64,000 nucleotides of DNA. Origin: Pollenia angustigena. Its lineage: Eukaryota; Arthropoda; Insecta; Diptera; Polleniidae. Shown piece by piece: positions 1 to 11,845 of this stretch. The first letter of the stretch is position 1. Each line of letters begins with the position of its first letter. The stretch lies in NCBI GenBank assembly GCA_930367215.1, contig OV884059.1:146442511-146506510 (forward strand). Reading direction: 5' to 3'. Position numbers and translations under genes: made by a program. A model generated the notes under the pieces. That model made no database searches and was not told where the DNA came from. It saw only the letters and a list, made by a program, of their open reading frames with translations.

Positions 1-128
1 TTGCATGTCTGTGAAAATTGCTGTCTTACAGAAGGTTTATAATATTCAGTCACAAACGTGCATGTTATTTATATTTTGCCGCCACAAAAATTTGTATTTG
101 CGCCGTAAAATAGTTTAGCCATCTTAAG
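1..128. repeat. Truncated copy of Harbinger-like MITE (copy 2 at 46718-47350)
   Basis: The first 128 bases align with 46783-46980: both carry 'aaggtttataatattc', 'gtcacaaacgt', 'tgccgccac' and 'gcgccgtaaaat', ending at 'tagccatctta'. The copy here lacks some 70 internal bases and its left end lies outside the window. Confidence 0.75.
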
Positions 129-789
129 ACTCGATCTTTAAAAAATCTAGTAATGTGATTTCGAGTCTTAGTCTTAGACATACTAACATGATTTCCGAGA
201 GTGGGGTTAAAACGGGAGTGGGTATAAAACGAAAAAGTCCAAAAAAAAGCAATTGAGTTTTTATTTGCCTTTTATTAATTTTTTTTTTTCTTTCATTTGG
301 TATCAATAACTTAAGTTTAGCACAATTGATTCTACTCGTAATCATTTGTTCTTTAGGAAAAAAAAGTCTATGAATTACAACAAATAAATAATCGTCAATT
401 TAACATTACGAAAATCTACAGTTTTCGACTAACGTGAAAGACATGAAAAAAAATTCCCCGGCAGTTTTTCCCCTTTTCCCATTTTTCCTTGAGTTAACAT
501 AGGAGAAAACTCCCGGTGAATTTTTATTAATTATTGGGTTGATATACTTTATGGGACCACATGGGATGACAAACATAGTATACCTTCACACACCACTGCT
601 GATTAAGGGTATTTCTCCATCACGCTAAATTTATTAAGCGGTGCATTTGTTTCAAAATTACTACTTCGTAATGTTGAGCTTTACTTTTCTATTCGCCCTT
701 CCAGAAATTATGGTCCCCTAAGACTTCAATACTTTCTGCCTTAGTATGCAAATTTTGATCATATCCGCAGAATGAGCTCTAAATTTAAC
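129..789. other. AT-rich stretch with no supported gene
   Basis: No convincing coding region. The short open frame near 124-345 on the minus strand is low-complexity and begins in the repeat above. Nothing else is recognised. Confidence 0.5.
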
Positions 790-792
790 AAT

Positions 793-1001
793 GGGTGTGT
801 TCTTAAATGCATCACTGCGCTGCATCAGAAAAGCAAACTTTTTTTAATGGCGATATAAGAATAATTTTCCTATTTTTTATTGTTTGACTATTAATTTTGT
901 GGAGTATTTCACAATTTGTTGGTCCGTATTTACTTTACTGATAAATATATAACCATTTGAAATCACTGATGCAGCGCAGTGATGCATTTACGAACGCACC
1001 C
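793..1001. mobile_element. 209-bp MITE with about 36-bp terminal inverted repeats
   Basis: Left end GGGTGTGTTCTTAAATGC... and right end mirror each other through ...CATCACTGCGCTGCATCAG with a couple of mismatches. The sides carry the same three bases AAT (790-792 and 1002-1004), a plausible 3-bp target duplication. The interior is AT-rich and non-coding. Confidence 0.75.
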
Positions 1002-1350
1002 AATGCTTACTGATTTTAGTGATCCTATTGGCATTAAAATTAATCTCTTATTTGTCTTAAAATAACTTTAATTTTAATTGTTTTTGTATTTGTTATATGT
1101 ATAAAATATACTAGATTTAATTATTTTAAGCATTCTAGCTAGAAAGAAATATTAGTTTTATTGGAAAAATAAGTAAATAAATAAACAATTTTTGGCGGGA
1201 ATCCCAGTTTCCTAGGATTTTATTTTTATTTCCCGCATTCCCGGGAATCAAAAAGGTTCGGAAAAATATTCAAATATATAATCATTCCTAAGCAAATGCA
1301 CATTAGGGCGGGTCGATTTTTTTTTAAATCGTTTTTTGATATACAGTATA

Positions 1351-3389
1351 AGGTGGGTCGAAAAAAAAGTTGTGCCAGTCACCTCCTGGAATAAAAGATA
1401 TCGTCGACTTAGAGTGTAAACTTGCTAACTCCCTTTTAACAAATTTTACAGGAGAGACAAAAAAATTTTAATTTTTCCTAATTGCTGCTTGAGAGGAAAA
1501 CCAAAAATATTGTTGATTTGACACACTTCAGGACTCAAACTGAAGGAAAACTACATGCTGGTCGACGAGACATATCTTTCTCTACCATACGGCATTAAAA
1601 TCTCAATAAACTTAAAAAGTGGATTTAGCAGGTTTACACTCTAAGCCGATGATATGTCAATGAAGTTTCTGAAACAGGAAACAATTTTTTTGGAACGCCC
1701 CAAAATACAGCCCTTTTGGTTTTCAATATGAAGCGCTGCTATTTAAAGTCCGATGTCATCATATCACATATCGTTGTTCATGGATTGACAATGGCTTTAT
1801 TTTTGCCTTTGGTGACTTTTTTATCCGAGCTCAAATTCTGGGCGCCACTTGTGCCATCTCGGATCCTTTCCCAAAATGTCAAATTTTTTTCACGTGCCAA
1901 GAAAGCCCTTCTAATACTTAGTATGTATAGCTTTTAACATGCTCACTTTTATGACACGCCTCCAAATTAAGCCCCTTTTTTCTTTTTCACATACATACAT
2001 ATTACATTAAACATTATTTAATTTCGTATATCATTGTTAATGGCTAGAATACGGGTTTATTTTTGTATTTAATGCATTTTTTAATCTTACTTAAAATTCT
2101 GGATGGCATTTATGATATCTCGGAAAATACGGAAAAACAGTGCCAGTAGAGTTTTACGGTCCACATAAATATCGATCATTAAATATTTATATCCACGATA
2201 CGATTGTTGATAGCAAATTTTTCGATCAGTTTTCGAGGGGTTATGTAATTATTAGGGAAGCGATTTACAAGCAAAAGCATGTATTTTGTCAATAGTATGA
2301 GAACGGTGTCGACCAATTATCTTTCCGAATCATTGAATTATCGTTTAAATGGCATCGATTTGTGTTTGCATATTGTTGCATATTTTGGTGAAAATTCATA
2401 TTTTTGCATATATATGTTAAGGTTTATTTAGGGTTTAAATGCTCTTTTATGCACACTTAGACACTTTTTTGCATTTCTAATAGAATCAGCATAATAATCG
2501 CTTAGCTTCTTTAAAAAATTCTTCTAGGTTGCAAAAAAGGTGTTTTTGGCAAACTGGACCAAAAATGGCTTTTTAACGAAATAATTGAAGAAATGGTAAA
2601 AATGGCCTATGCCATAAAAACTTGGCCTGATGATGAATTAATAAAAGGGGCATAATTTTAGGGCATGTGTAAAAAGTGAGAATAAAAAATACGTTACTTA
2701 TAATGTTTCTGAAGGAATTATTTTCTAGTTATGAAGAAATTAGAGGGGAAGGATCCGATATTTCTTAAATGTCATCTAGAATTTGAAGTAACATTAAAAA
2801 AGCATTAAATACAGAAATAAAGCCATTTTCTAGCCATTAACAATGATCTACGATACGATGAAATTGAACTTAATGGCAATGCTTTATAGAATAAACAAAA
2901 AGCGCTGTAATTTCAAACTTAATTAGTATACCTTTTACTGTAGGGCGTGACTGATGAAAATTGTTTTGATTTGTATAGGCTTCTTTTTACCTGGTTTAAT
3001 GTAATATGTATGTGAAAAACGGGGCTTCATTTGGAGGCGTGTCATAAAAGTGAGCATGCTAAAAGCTATACATACTAAGTTTTATACAGGCTTTATTGGC
3101 ACGTGAAGAAATTTGACATTTTGGGAAAGGATCCGAGATGGTATAAGTGGCGCCCAGAATTTTAGCTCGGATTAAAAAGTCACCAAAGGCAAAAATAAAG
3201 CCATTGTCAATCCATGAACAACGATATACGATATGATGTTATCGGACTTTAAATAGCAGCGCTACAGATTGAAAACCAAAAGGGCTGTATTTTGGGGCGT
3301 GGCAAAATAAAGGTTTCCTGTTTTAAAAACTTCATTGACATCTTTCATTCCAGGGGGTGACTGGCACAACTTTTTTTATCGACCTACCT
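1351..3389. mobile_element. Foldback-like TA-flanked element with long, modular inverted arms
   Basis: The ends AGGTGGGTCGA (1351) and TCGACCTACCT (3389) are inverted and flanked by TA. The arms stay complementary for hundreds of bases: the left arm around 1690-1990 mirrors 3020-3330. Within the right arm a module recurs (about 2745-2920 and 3125-3300), each with GGATCCGA, ATAAAGCCATT, CCATxAACAA and a TACGATAxGATG block; its mirror forms lie in the left arm. From about 2257 the element carries a hAT-like left end ('gcgattta...', 'ggcatcgatttgtgtttg') related to 9402. No long reading frame: non-autonomous. Confidence 0.65.
1735..2459. repeat. 725-bp segment duplicated at 4685-5409 (copy 1)
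   Basis: This segment recurs at a constant offset of 2950 bases with no indel and about a dozen substitutions. Copy 1 sits inside the foldback-like element. Confidence 0.9.
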
Positions 3390-4463
3390 TATACATACTG
3401 TAAATCAAAAAAAAAAAAAAAATAATAATAAGGGTATTCATTTCAGTTTTTTTATTTGTTGGAAAAATGGAAAAGTGGAAAAATTTAATTTTTGTTACAA
3501 CAAACACAAGGAAAAACTTTTCCACCGATAGTTGGAATTTAAACAAGCTTTACCCTGCGGCCACACGATCAAGTTGTTCTTGGTAGTCTTTAACATATAC
3601 TGCTTGTCAAAATGTACATAAATTGAAAGCTGTGACGTAGGCTGCACTCAATTTGTAAGCAAATTACTTCCAAGATATCAACAACAACACAATTTTTAAA
3701 GACAAACTTGTACTCAGCTGTTAAATTGAGAGTATAATTGCCAAACAAATGGAAAGGTGAAATTGAAAGCCATCTCGTGGTCAATTTAAAAATTGTGAGT
3801 GTGTTAGTAAAAAACTTAGAGTGTATTGCAAATTGAAAGGTATTGAAAGGCAAAACTCCAAGTGTAAAAAAATCAGATTGGAAAATTACAATTTTTAAAG
3901 AGTTGGCAATTCACAAACGTCCAATTGAGTGTGTTTGCCACCATATTAAAAATGTTATTATTTTTTACAAAAAGCACTAAATTTACATCTCTTTTTAAGA
4001 TAATCAACTATGATTCTTTAAACTCCATTTTTATTAAAATTAATTTTAATTTTTAAAAACGTCGTTTTTTAAAACTAAATTAAAAATGAATTCTATACAA
4101 AAAAATATGAAAAAAGAACTTAAAAATGACGTGAAGAAGAGGAAAAAAATTTCAAGTCGAGAGGCACGGATTAGGATTTTATTTTAGACCCATGGTGTCT
4201 TCGGAGAATTTTATGTATGTAGATTACGTTTTTGCTATACGATTTTTTTATTTTTTTTTTTCATCCATACCAATCGACCCGCACTAATGTACATACATAT
4301 CTGAAGCTTCAATGTTAACCAAAGGTTCGCTTAAGAAAAAAAGTATATGAAATACCTATAGAGGAAATAGGAATATTACAAGAAACCTTTATGAATTAAA
4401 ATTTGACTCAAAGAAGCACATTCGAAAAAATTAACTTTAAATAATTAAATCTGTAAGTTACAA

Positions 4464-4483
4464 TAGGTAGGTAGGTAGGTAGA
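4464..4483 (+). repeat. Short GTAG/TAGG microsatellite
   Basis: Four to five tandem units of 'taggtagg' type lie just before a small hairpin ('ggtgtgaag...cttcacacc', about 4490-4512). Together with 4572-4680 and 5643-5860 this may be LINE 3'-tail debris, which is inference only. Confidence 0.5.
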
Positions 4484-4571
4484 AAGGCCGGTGTGAAGTC
4501 TCCTTCACACCTTCACCCAGAGACCAATAAGGTCGATTGTGACGCCTTAATTAGAAATAGCTATATGAAGG

Positions 4572-4680
4572 TATAAAGTAGGTGAAATAAACAGCGAAAG
4601 CACAAGACAGATCCAAAAGATAGGTAGAAAGGAAAGAAGAGAAGGTTACGGACCAACCCCGAGAGAAATCCTACTCAAAC
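4572..4680 (+). repeat. Direct repeat, copy 1 (copy 2 at 5643-5756)
   Basis: About 109 bases from 'tataaagtaggtgaaataaa' to 'gaaatcctactcaaac' recur at 5643-5756 with a few changes and a short insertion. The two copies bracket the 725-bp duplicate and a further 230 bases. Family unknown. Confidence 0.85.
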
Positions 4681-4684
4681 AACT

Positions 4685-5409
4685 GCTGCTATTTAAAGTC
4701 CGATGTCATCATATCGCATATCGTTGTTCATGGATTGACAATGGCTTTATTTTTGCCTTTGGTGACTTTTTTATCCGAGCTCAAATTCTGGGCGCCACTT
4801 ATGCCATCTCGGATCCTTTCCCAAAATGTCAAATTTTTTTCACGTGCCAAGAAAGCCCTTCTAATACTTAGTATGTATAGCTTTTAAAATGCTCACTTTT
4901 ATGACACGCATCCAAATTAAGCCCCTTTTTTCTTTTTCACATACATGCATATTACATTAAACATTATTTAAGTTCGTATATCATTGTTAATGGCTAGAAT
5001 ACGGGTTTATTTTTGTATTTAATGCATTTTTTAATCTTACTTAAAATACTGGATGGCATTTATGATATCTCGGAAAATACGGAAAAACAGTGCCAGTAGA
5101 GTTTTACGGTCCACATAAATATCGATCATTAAATATTTATACCCACGATACGATTGTTGATAGCAAATTTTTCGATCAGTTTTCGAGGGGTTATGTAATT
5201 ATTAGGGATGCGATTTACAAGCAAAAGCATGTATTTTGTCGATAGTATAAGAACGGTGTCGACCAATTATCTTTCCGAATCATTGAATTATCGTTTAAAT
5301 GGCATCGATTTGTGTTTGCACATTGTTGCATATTTTGGTGAAAATTCATATTTTTGCATATTTATGTTAAGGTTTATTTAGGGTTTAAATGCTCTTTTAT
5401 GCACACTTA
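4685..5409. repeat. 725-bp segment duplicated from 1735-2459 (copy 2)
   Basis: About 98% identical to 1735-2459 without indels, but here without the rest of the foldback-like element. Its left edge abuts the direct repeat at 4680 and its right edge ends abruptly after 'gcacactta'. No target duplication is evident, so a transposition is not shown; segmental duplication, template switching or gene conversion are alternatives. Confidence 0.9.
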
Positions 5410-5642
5410 TGGTGTTTTCTTTTCTGACAATAATGTTCCATATATGCTACCATTCGTGCGGGTTTTTGTTCCATTCTAAAAATATATGCAAAAGTGTGAG
5501 AAGTTGTCGTTTTCCTTTCTAAACATGTTGCAACAATAAATGGCAAATTTGTTCCATTTCTTACCCGCAGTTATAACTGAGTGTGAGACAATACCCTTTT
5601 TTGCATCTGCGTAAAGTACTTTTTTATACAAGCAAGTATTTT

Positions 5643-5860
5643 TATAAAGTAGGTGAAATAAACAGCGAAATCACAAGACAGATCCAAAAGATAGGTAGAA
5701 AAGAAAGGAAAGAAGAGAAGGTTACGGACCAACCCCGAGAGAAATCCTACTCAAACCAAATTCGCCCTACGTGCGGTTAGCACCTAGTCTCCTTTCACGC
5801 AGCCATCCCCATTACGAATCCTATCAGATTCTCGAGTCCGCAACCCGAGACATCCCCTAA
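5643..5860 (+). repeat. Direct repeat, copy 2, with GC-richer extension
   Basis: Repeats 4572-4680, then continues into a GC-richer stretch ('ttcgccctacgtgcgg', 'cgagacatcccctaattcg') ending at 'ctacaataaatcaa'. It resembles the 3' end of a LINE, but no family is recognised. Confidence 0.5.
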
Positions 5861-6860
5861 TTCGCCCAGGAAACTACCGCTCAGCCACTTCAGCTACAAT
5901 AAATCAATTTGAATTTAAATGCGTATTTAAAGCAGAATGTTGTAAGAAAGATAAAGAATTTTATGTATTTTCAAAATAAATGAAGATGTTATAGGCATTC
6001 TTTTATCAAGTTTTTTTTTTTTAAATCTAATCAATTAGATACAACATTAAATATTGTGCTATGGTTTAACAAATTACAAATATTTACTTGTTTAATTTTT
6101 TAATAGAAAACATAATGTTGTATTATTAAGTTTTTTTCTGTCAATGAAATTTTTTTGTAATTGTTTTTGTCATTATTATTGTTGCACTTGGCATTTGGCC
6201 ATAAAATAGAAGCCTACACTAAAAAATGCAGTAAAAACAATTACAACAACAATACAAAAAAAAAATGAGGCAACAAAATCGCATACTAAAAGGAAAATAA
6301 ACATAATCTGTTTAAAAAGCGTAAAAGCAAAAACTAATTTTAAATAAAAATGTTTATGTTAAAATTTCACTTTATTAATGATGACGTCAACATGTTACTA
6401 AAAAAAAAATATTAAACTCGAAAAATTGAATAAGGTCAATGCCCTGGCTAAAAATATTTTTGTTCTCGAAAGCTTTATTTGTATGACTGTAATTGCAAAT
6501 TTTATAATTGCAAAATTTTTTGGTAAATTAAATTAGCAATTTTGAATATATTGATGATCACCTTTAGTGAGAGGGTTTTGTTGTGTATAAAGTTGTTATG
6601 TTTTTACTTTATAAAACGCGTTTCGGTTTATTCCCTTTAAAATAAACCTTTGAGTTCTTTTTATTGCAAATCAAAATTAAAACACACACTTATTCAACTT
6701 AACAAACTTTACTAAAATTATTTATAATATTCAGAAAATGTATTCACTGTTCTTAGTAGTGAACTGAACCGTTTAGTATCTCAAATAAAACTAAACTAAC
6801 ATTTATAAGACAGGCTGTATTTTAGAAATTTTTAAAAATTTCTGGTCTAATTATGTATTT
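5861..6860. other. AT-rich stretch, nothing recognised
   Basis: No gene, long repeat or element ends are seen. Poly-A/T runs are common. Confidence 0.5.
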
Positions 6861-6869
6861 AGTGTAGAT

Positions 6870-7215
6870 GGTATTATGCATTTGTGCTGATGTGTGTAAC
6901 GCCTTAAAATAGTGGTCCTAGACCAACCTTAAAGTATACCGATCGACTCAGAATCACTTTCGTCGAACTAACGATGTCCGTCTTAATGGACACAACCCTT
7001 TGATTGTGAAATTAAAACAGAGTTTATATCTATATGGACACATAAGCCATACAGTTTTTCAAAAATAGGACCACAAGGGGAGGTAGGGGGCAATTTCTGC
7101 CTCTTACAAACCGATTTCCATATTTATATGGACACATAAGCATGATGTGTTTTTAAATACTGTGGTGTAGGGTATCATATGGTCGGGCTTGACCGACTAT
7201 ACTTTCTCACTTGTT
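6870..7215. repeat. Dispersed fly repeat, 'gaccgactatactttct' family
   Basis: Ends with 'gggtatcatatggtcggg' and 'ttgaccgactatactttct'. It is related in inverse orientation to 41396-41820 (shared 'atatggacacataag', 'aggaccacaagggga') and to 44265-44480 ('gatcgactcagaatcactttc'). No coding capacity; likely a short non-autonomous element. Confidence 0.7.
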
Positions 7216-7267
7216 TTTGTATTACTAGAAAGTTCCTTACAACAATTTTACCACGGGAACGTAGTAG

Positions 7268-7375
7268 CGTACGACGTAGATACGTTGTCAAATTAAAATT
7301 AATACCCATTTTATACAAAGGCACACAATATCTGGCGTAGACGTAAAAGCGTATCTATGTACGTCGTACGTCGAC
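7268..7375. repeat. Imperfect inverted repeat, 'cgtacgacgtagatacg'
   Basis: 'agcgtacgacgtagatacg' (about 7269-7287) is mirrored by 'cgtatctatgtacgtcgtacg' (about 7350-7372). The short length and CpG-rich arms suggest a MITE remnant. No target duplication was seen. Confidence 0.5.
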
Positions 7376-7419
7376 ATAGATCTAATTCTATTTCATACAC
7401 CGGTTACGACCGTATTGTG

Positions 7420-9401
7420 ATAGAAAAAAATTTAAATAAAAAATGAAATTATGGTCGTTACTTTATAAATGTGCTGTTTTCAAATGTCGAAAACAAACAT
7501 CATGCATTGTAAAATTTTGCACAGGATATGTCAAGTAAAATATCTGATTAATTTCTTTGAAATGTTTTGTTTAACGACTGCTTTATTATGAACTATCCGG
7601 GTAAAATGAACTCTACTAACAATTGAAGTCGTACTTTTTATTATCACTTTTACAGCCGTACCTAAAAAAGAGCGGAAGGCGGAACGTTTTCTTCAGCTTA
7701 ACTTTTACGCTGATATGCCATAGGTAAACAAGAGCGTCAACGTTGTGCCAAGAACAATTGTGTTATCTTTTTTTTATTAATAAAATCACATAATAGAAAT
7801 AATACATGGACATAAAACAGCTAGATTGACCTAAAAATAGCTGAATTGCTATTATTTATTAACAATAGCTGCCAACTTTATTATCAAAGTAATTTTTGGG
7901 AATACAAAATGTTCAACTATACTATGGTTTCTGACATGGGTGGCAATTTTTCACGTGCAAAGGCGAGTAACTGTCTTACATGAGCCTTGTTTTCGAATCC
8001 AAAATCAAGGGGAATTTCAACATTGCGCCAAGTCATAACTTGTTGTCCCATATTCAGATGAATACCTTGTTCAATTATAAAATTTTGGTTGTGAATAAAA
8101 GCTAAAAATAACGGTTTTTAAAGTGACTAAGTATTTTGTTGTATTTAAAGTGCAATAAAAAACTCGAAACGGTTTGTTATAAAGGAAATAAACCAAAACG
8201 TTATTGAAAGGCCGTAACGTAATAATTGGTGGCTGATTTTTTGCCATAAACCAATGTCTAGCTATTAACACATTGCCAAAAAGTGCTACCGAGCACAAAA
8301 CGGTAAAGAATTTACGGGTGGTGGTTACTACAGAACATGCAAGAGAGCCAAAACCGGCTCTCAACTGGCCCAAGCAGCCACAAAGGGATATCAGAGCTAA
8401 ATGTAAAATGTATGAAAACTTTGTGTGCACCTGTTGGATAAGAAAAGAGAATATTTTGATTTTTAAAAATTTAAATACTTTAGAAATTTACAGATTAAAA
8501 AACCCCCAATTTCACCAAGTTCAGTTATAATTAACTATCAGTTTTAGCTGTCAAAACAAATTGTTAGCTGGAAGATATTTAAACAAAAAAAAAAAAAAAA
8601 AAACTGTTAAGCGTATAAGAATTATAAGCACCAGTTTATCTTTTCTTACATTCCCCACTACTATTGGTTGGAATTCTTACAACTTTAATTGTAGTTATAA
8701 GTAGGTAAAGAAAAAACAAAATGAAAACAAAAACAACTTGCTTTATTGTTTTCGCAAAAAATAATGCATGTTCCCAGCTTAGTTTTTTTTAGCCGTGCAC
8801 TTGCCAGTTTATTATCAAAGTAATTTTTTATGATCTTTTTAGATTATGGTAGCCTTGTCCATAGTCTTAATTTTCCATTAGGTTTAATTCCCTGAGATCG
8901 AAGGATTTGGGCACAGTGGCCATATCCCTCACAGAGCACTTTCGTGAGAATTTCACTCTAACAGCCAATCGTATGATGTCACACGTTAACGTTCGCATAG
9001 AAAATTACATTTAAAACAAAAAACAATTTCTAAAATTTGGGATTGGCTGTAAGTCATATTTTTTAAAAAATCATACATTTTAATATAAAAAGACTAATAA
9101 AATATCTAATTAGTTTTTAATAATAAATAAAAATTATTGATTTTTTATAAAAACTAAAATTTTGTGTAAAAAGTTGTATTTTCTTTATAAAACGCATGCG
9201 ATATTTTTTAAATATATTTTTTATCGCATGCGATATTTTTAAAAATGAATTTGACTTTTCATATTTATCTTCACACACGTTATTCCAATTGCAAAGCGTT
9301 GACGGCGCGCTATTTAGGAATGCTTCATACAAATTGTACTGGCATGACAAATTTAGACAACTAGAAAACGCGTGCTGCTTTTGTTTAGGTATGGTTGTTA
9401 G
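7420..9401. other. Stretch without a supported gene
   Basis: Two opposite open frames (8071-8430 minus, 8273-8530 plus) overlap and show no recognisable protein. 'ttattatcaaagtaattttt' occurs twice (about 7880 and 8811). 'cgcatgcgatattttt' is directly repeated near 9192 and 9226. Nothing further is identified. Confidence 0.45.
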
Positions 9402-10608
9402 TAGTGATGCGATTTCCATGCAAATGCATGTTTTTTGTTGACAGTCTAAGATCGATCATTAATTCCGAATCATTAAATTTGAGTTAAAATGGCATCGATT
9501 TGTTTTTGCATATTGTTGCATATTTTAGTGAAAATGCATATTTTTGCATATTTTGGTTTTAAATGCATATTTTTGCATATTTTAACATTTTTGAGTGATA
9601 TATTTTTTTTATTTAACATATTATAAAAAAGTTCTTCAAAAAATTTACATGTAAACAAAAAAAATTTTTTTAAATCAATAAATAAATTTTTTTGGAGCTC
9701 TGCTTAAAATACAAGATTTTGACAAAAGATCCTTCTATTTTAAACCAATGCAGCACCTTACATGGCTAAGACTTAAAATATTTTATTCAAAACTGTTACA
9801 TGTTACTTGCTTGTTCTACCGAGTTGCAGAGGAAATTCGAATCTGATTCGATTATATTGATTTATTGGTTTCATATGGGGAAAAAATATTTTTAAAGGCT
9901 CATTCACGAGTTGCAATTTTTAATGAAAAGTATCTTTTGGTACCCTTACTACCGCAGCCAGTATTAACAAGATGGGGAACCTGGCTAGATGCTGTGGAAT
10001 ACTATTCAAAAAACTTTGAGCAATTTAAGAATGTTATTAAAGAATTTGTAACTACCAATGCGCTTATGCATAATAACTAAATTGGACTTAGTTCACTTAA
10101 TAATCAGCTCAAATTAATTGATATTGCAGAAAGTAATATTAACAATGTGGAAGGAAGAATAGCTCATAAAATATAGGTGTTCAAAAAATAAAACGAATTT
10201 CAACCATTTTATATCTGGAATCAAACGTTGAATCTGAATTAGAAAATATATATTCTCCAAATGAATTGGTATCCTTCAAGATGCTCCTATAACTTAGGTT
10301 GACGTTGAGAGATTATTTGCCATGTACAAAAGTTTTTTGCGTCCGAACAGGTTACTTTTGATAATGTAAAAAAGTATTTATTTGTTTATGCAAACACGTT
10401 TAAATTAGTGCTTTTAATAATGTATTAAAGATATTGTACCTTTGAATAACTACTGACTGAATTTTGTATATGTTTTCTTGTTTGTTTATTGATAATGTTC
10501 AAGTTTATAGTGCATATTTTAAATTTTTTTAATGCATATCTTGGAGTTTTTAGTGCATATTTTATGCACATATTTTCGATTTATTAGTGCATGAAAATCA
10601 CATCCCTA
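9402..10608 (+). mobile_element. hAT-superfamily element, copy A, internally deleted
   Basis: The ends TAGTGATGCGATTTCC and (reverse) TAGGGATGTGATTTTC are inverted and flanked by an exact 8-bp duplication GTTGTTAG (9394-9401, 10609-10616), the hAT hallmark. Both ends carry many subterminal TGCATA motifs. The interior holds decayed transposase (9865-10380). Copy B, with the same ends, is at 25380-31107. Confidence 0.92.
9865..10410 (+). pseudogene. Decayed hAT transposase
   Basis: The open frame 9865-10080 (71 codons) contains QPVLTRWGTWLDAVEYY, a signature of hAT transposases of the zinc-finger-BED/Ac type. Further on, about 10303-10360 encodes VERLFAMYKSFLRPNR, which fits the C-terminal dimerisation (hAT-C) region, but stops and frame changes separate the two blocks and the zinc finger and most of the catalytic core are missing. 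It cannot make a working transposase. The matching piece in copy B (25690-25900) has HGLYRVADN and GTWLDA with other breaks, so the two copies decayed independently. Confidence 0.85.
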
Positions 10609-10616
10609 GTTGTTAG

Positions 10617-11712
10617 TGTTAATGCAAAAACTCTTAAATAAAATATATGTATGTATATACAAAAATCTGTCAATCAATTTTTTTAATTGCATATAATTCA
10701 TAAACAAATTAAAATTAATAAAAAACAATGCAAAAATATTGGGAATTTAGCACGTCATAAAGAAATCTTATTAATAGCAAATTGATTATTATTTTAAACT
10801 CTATTTGTAAATTTATTATTTCCATATCTCTTAACCACAAATGTTGACGCTGGCTGTATCTACATCTGCTTCAATTCTTCATTCAGTTTCTGGCTACAAT
10901 TTGTAGAGTTTATTGACCAAGAGTTGTCTAGTAATTGAATGCCATCATTGTCATCAACTTTTACATTGTCGTTGCGGTAACGTTGATTGAATGTTTGAAT
11001 TCGACGAGAGATTATGAATGAAATTAATCAATATTTTTTTCAAGAAATTATTTTTGTTTCGATTATTTTACTTATTTCTCTTATTTTTAGTATTGCGTTT
11101 ATTTAAGGTTTTTGTTATAATATTCAAAATTATAAATTGCAATGATTTAAATCTAATAAAAAGCTTATATACTATACAATTGACCTTATTTCAAGCGTAG
11201 AACTCTAATAATATTAATTTTTTTATAATTTGTTAGAATAATATAAATAATAAACTATTTAATTGTTATTAAGTGTAATGCGTTAATTGAAAATATTTTA
11301 AATACAATTGGATTTAAGTGACTTTATTTATCGAATTTTATTCGAATTTATATCTGATGAGGTGTAAAAAGAGCAGCTATGGTATTTCGCTAGTCAAGAT
11401 CCGATCTACGTTAAGAATTTGGAACTAGTATTTTTTGATTTTACAGTTTTATTTATTGGTTTATGGGCTATTTCCAAATAACTGGCAATTAATCGTCTAT
11501 CATTTGGAAACTGCACATAAGGCAAATTTTTTAATGTATACAAATTGGTAAGATCATCTAAATTACAATAGTCAATTTAATTTTTCATTTCAACTAAATG
11601 TTCAGTTAGAATGTCAACAAATATTAAATATCTGCATGAATCTTAATAATGATGTTCATGAAACCTTCGTTTTTATTTTGTATTCGGTTCGTTTGTATGC
11701 AGTAACTAACAA
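10617..11712. other. Stretch without a supported gene
   Basis: Only low-complexity frames. Around 10738-10775 there is a partial copy of the 'gggaatttagcacgtcataa' motif also found at 16366, 31899 and 54366. Confidence 0.45.
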
Positions 11713-11713
11713 C

Positions 11714-11845
11714 ACTCGATATTTGCTGCCCGTTTTAAGAAAACGTAAACAAGTGAGTGAGTGAGAAATTATATTGAAATTATATAATTTCTCACTCACT
11801 CACTTGCTTTCATTTTCTAAAAACAGGCAGTTAAAAGCCGAGTAA
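11714..11845. repeat. Hairpin MITE with 25-bp perfect core arms
   Basis: The perfect core arms 11750-11774 and 11782-11806 are built on CAAGTGAGTGAGTGAG, separated by seven bases. Weaker complementarity continues outward through 'ctgcccgtttt' / 'aaaacaggcag' to about 11714 and 11845. RNA from either strand would fold into a long hairpin. No clear target duplication. Confidence 0.75.

Larger units (their letters stand above)
1306..4284. mobile_element. TA-flanked inverted-repeat element (outer), interrupted by a related element
   Basis: The left end GGGCGGGTCGATT after TA (1304-1305) matches in reverse the right end GTGCGGGTCGATT before TA (4285-4286). A TA duplication suggests the Tc1/mariner/pogo supergroup. 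The left arm is followed by another inverted-repeat element (1351-3389) sitting in the palindromic 'gatatacagta' context. No transposase is recognisable; the minus-strand frame near 3590-3853 in the right part looks non-coding. Confidence 0.55.

Noticed and set aside
8071..8530. Opposite overlapping frames of 119 and 85 codons
   Set aside because: Each mirrors the other over most of its length, neither shows a known motif, and there is no start context or neighbouring signal.
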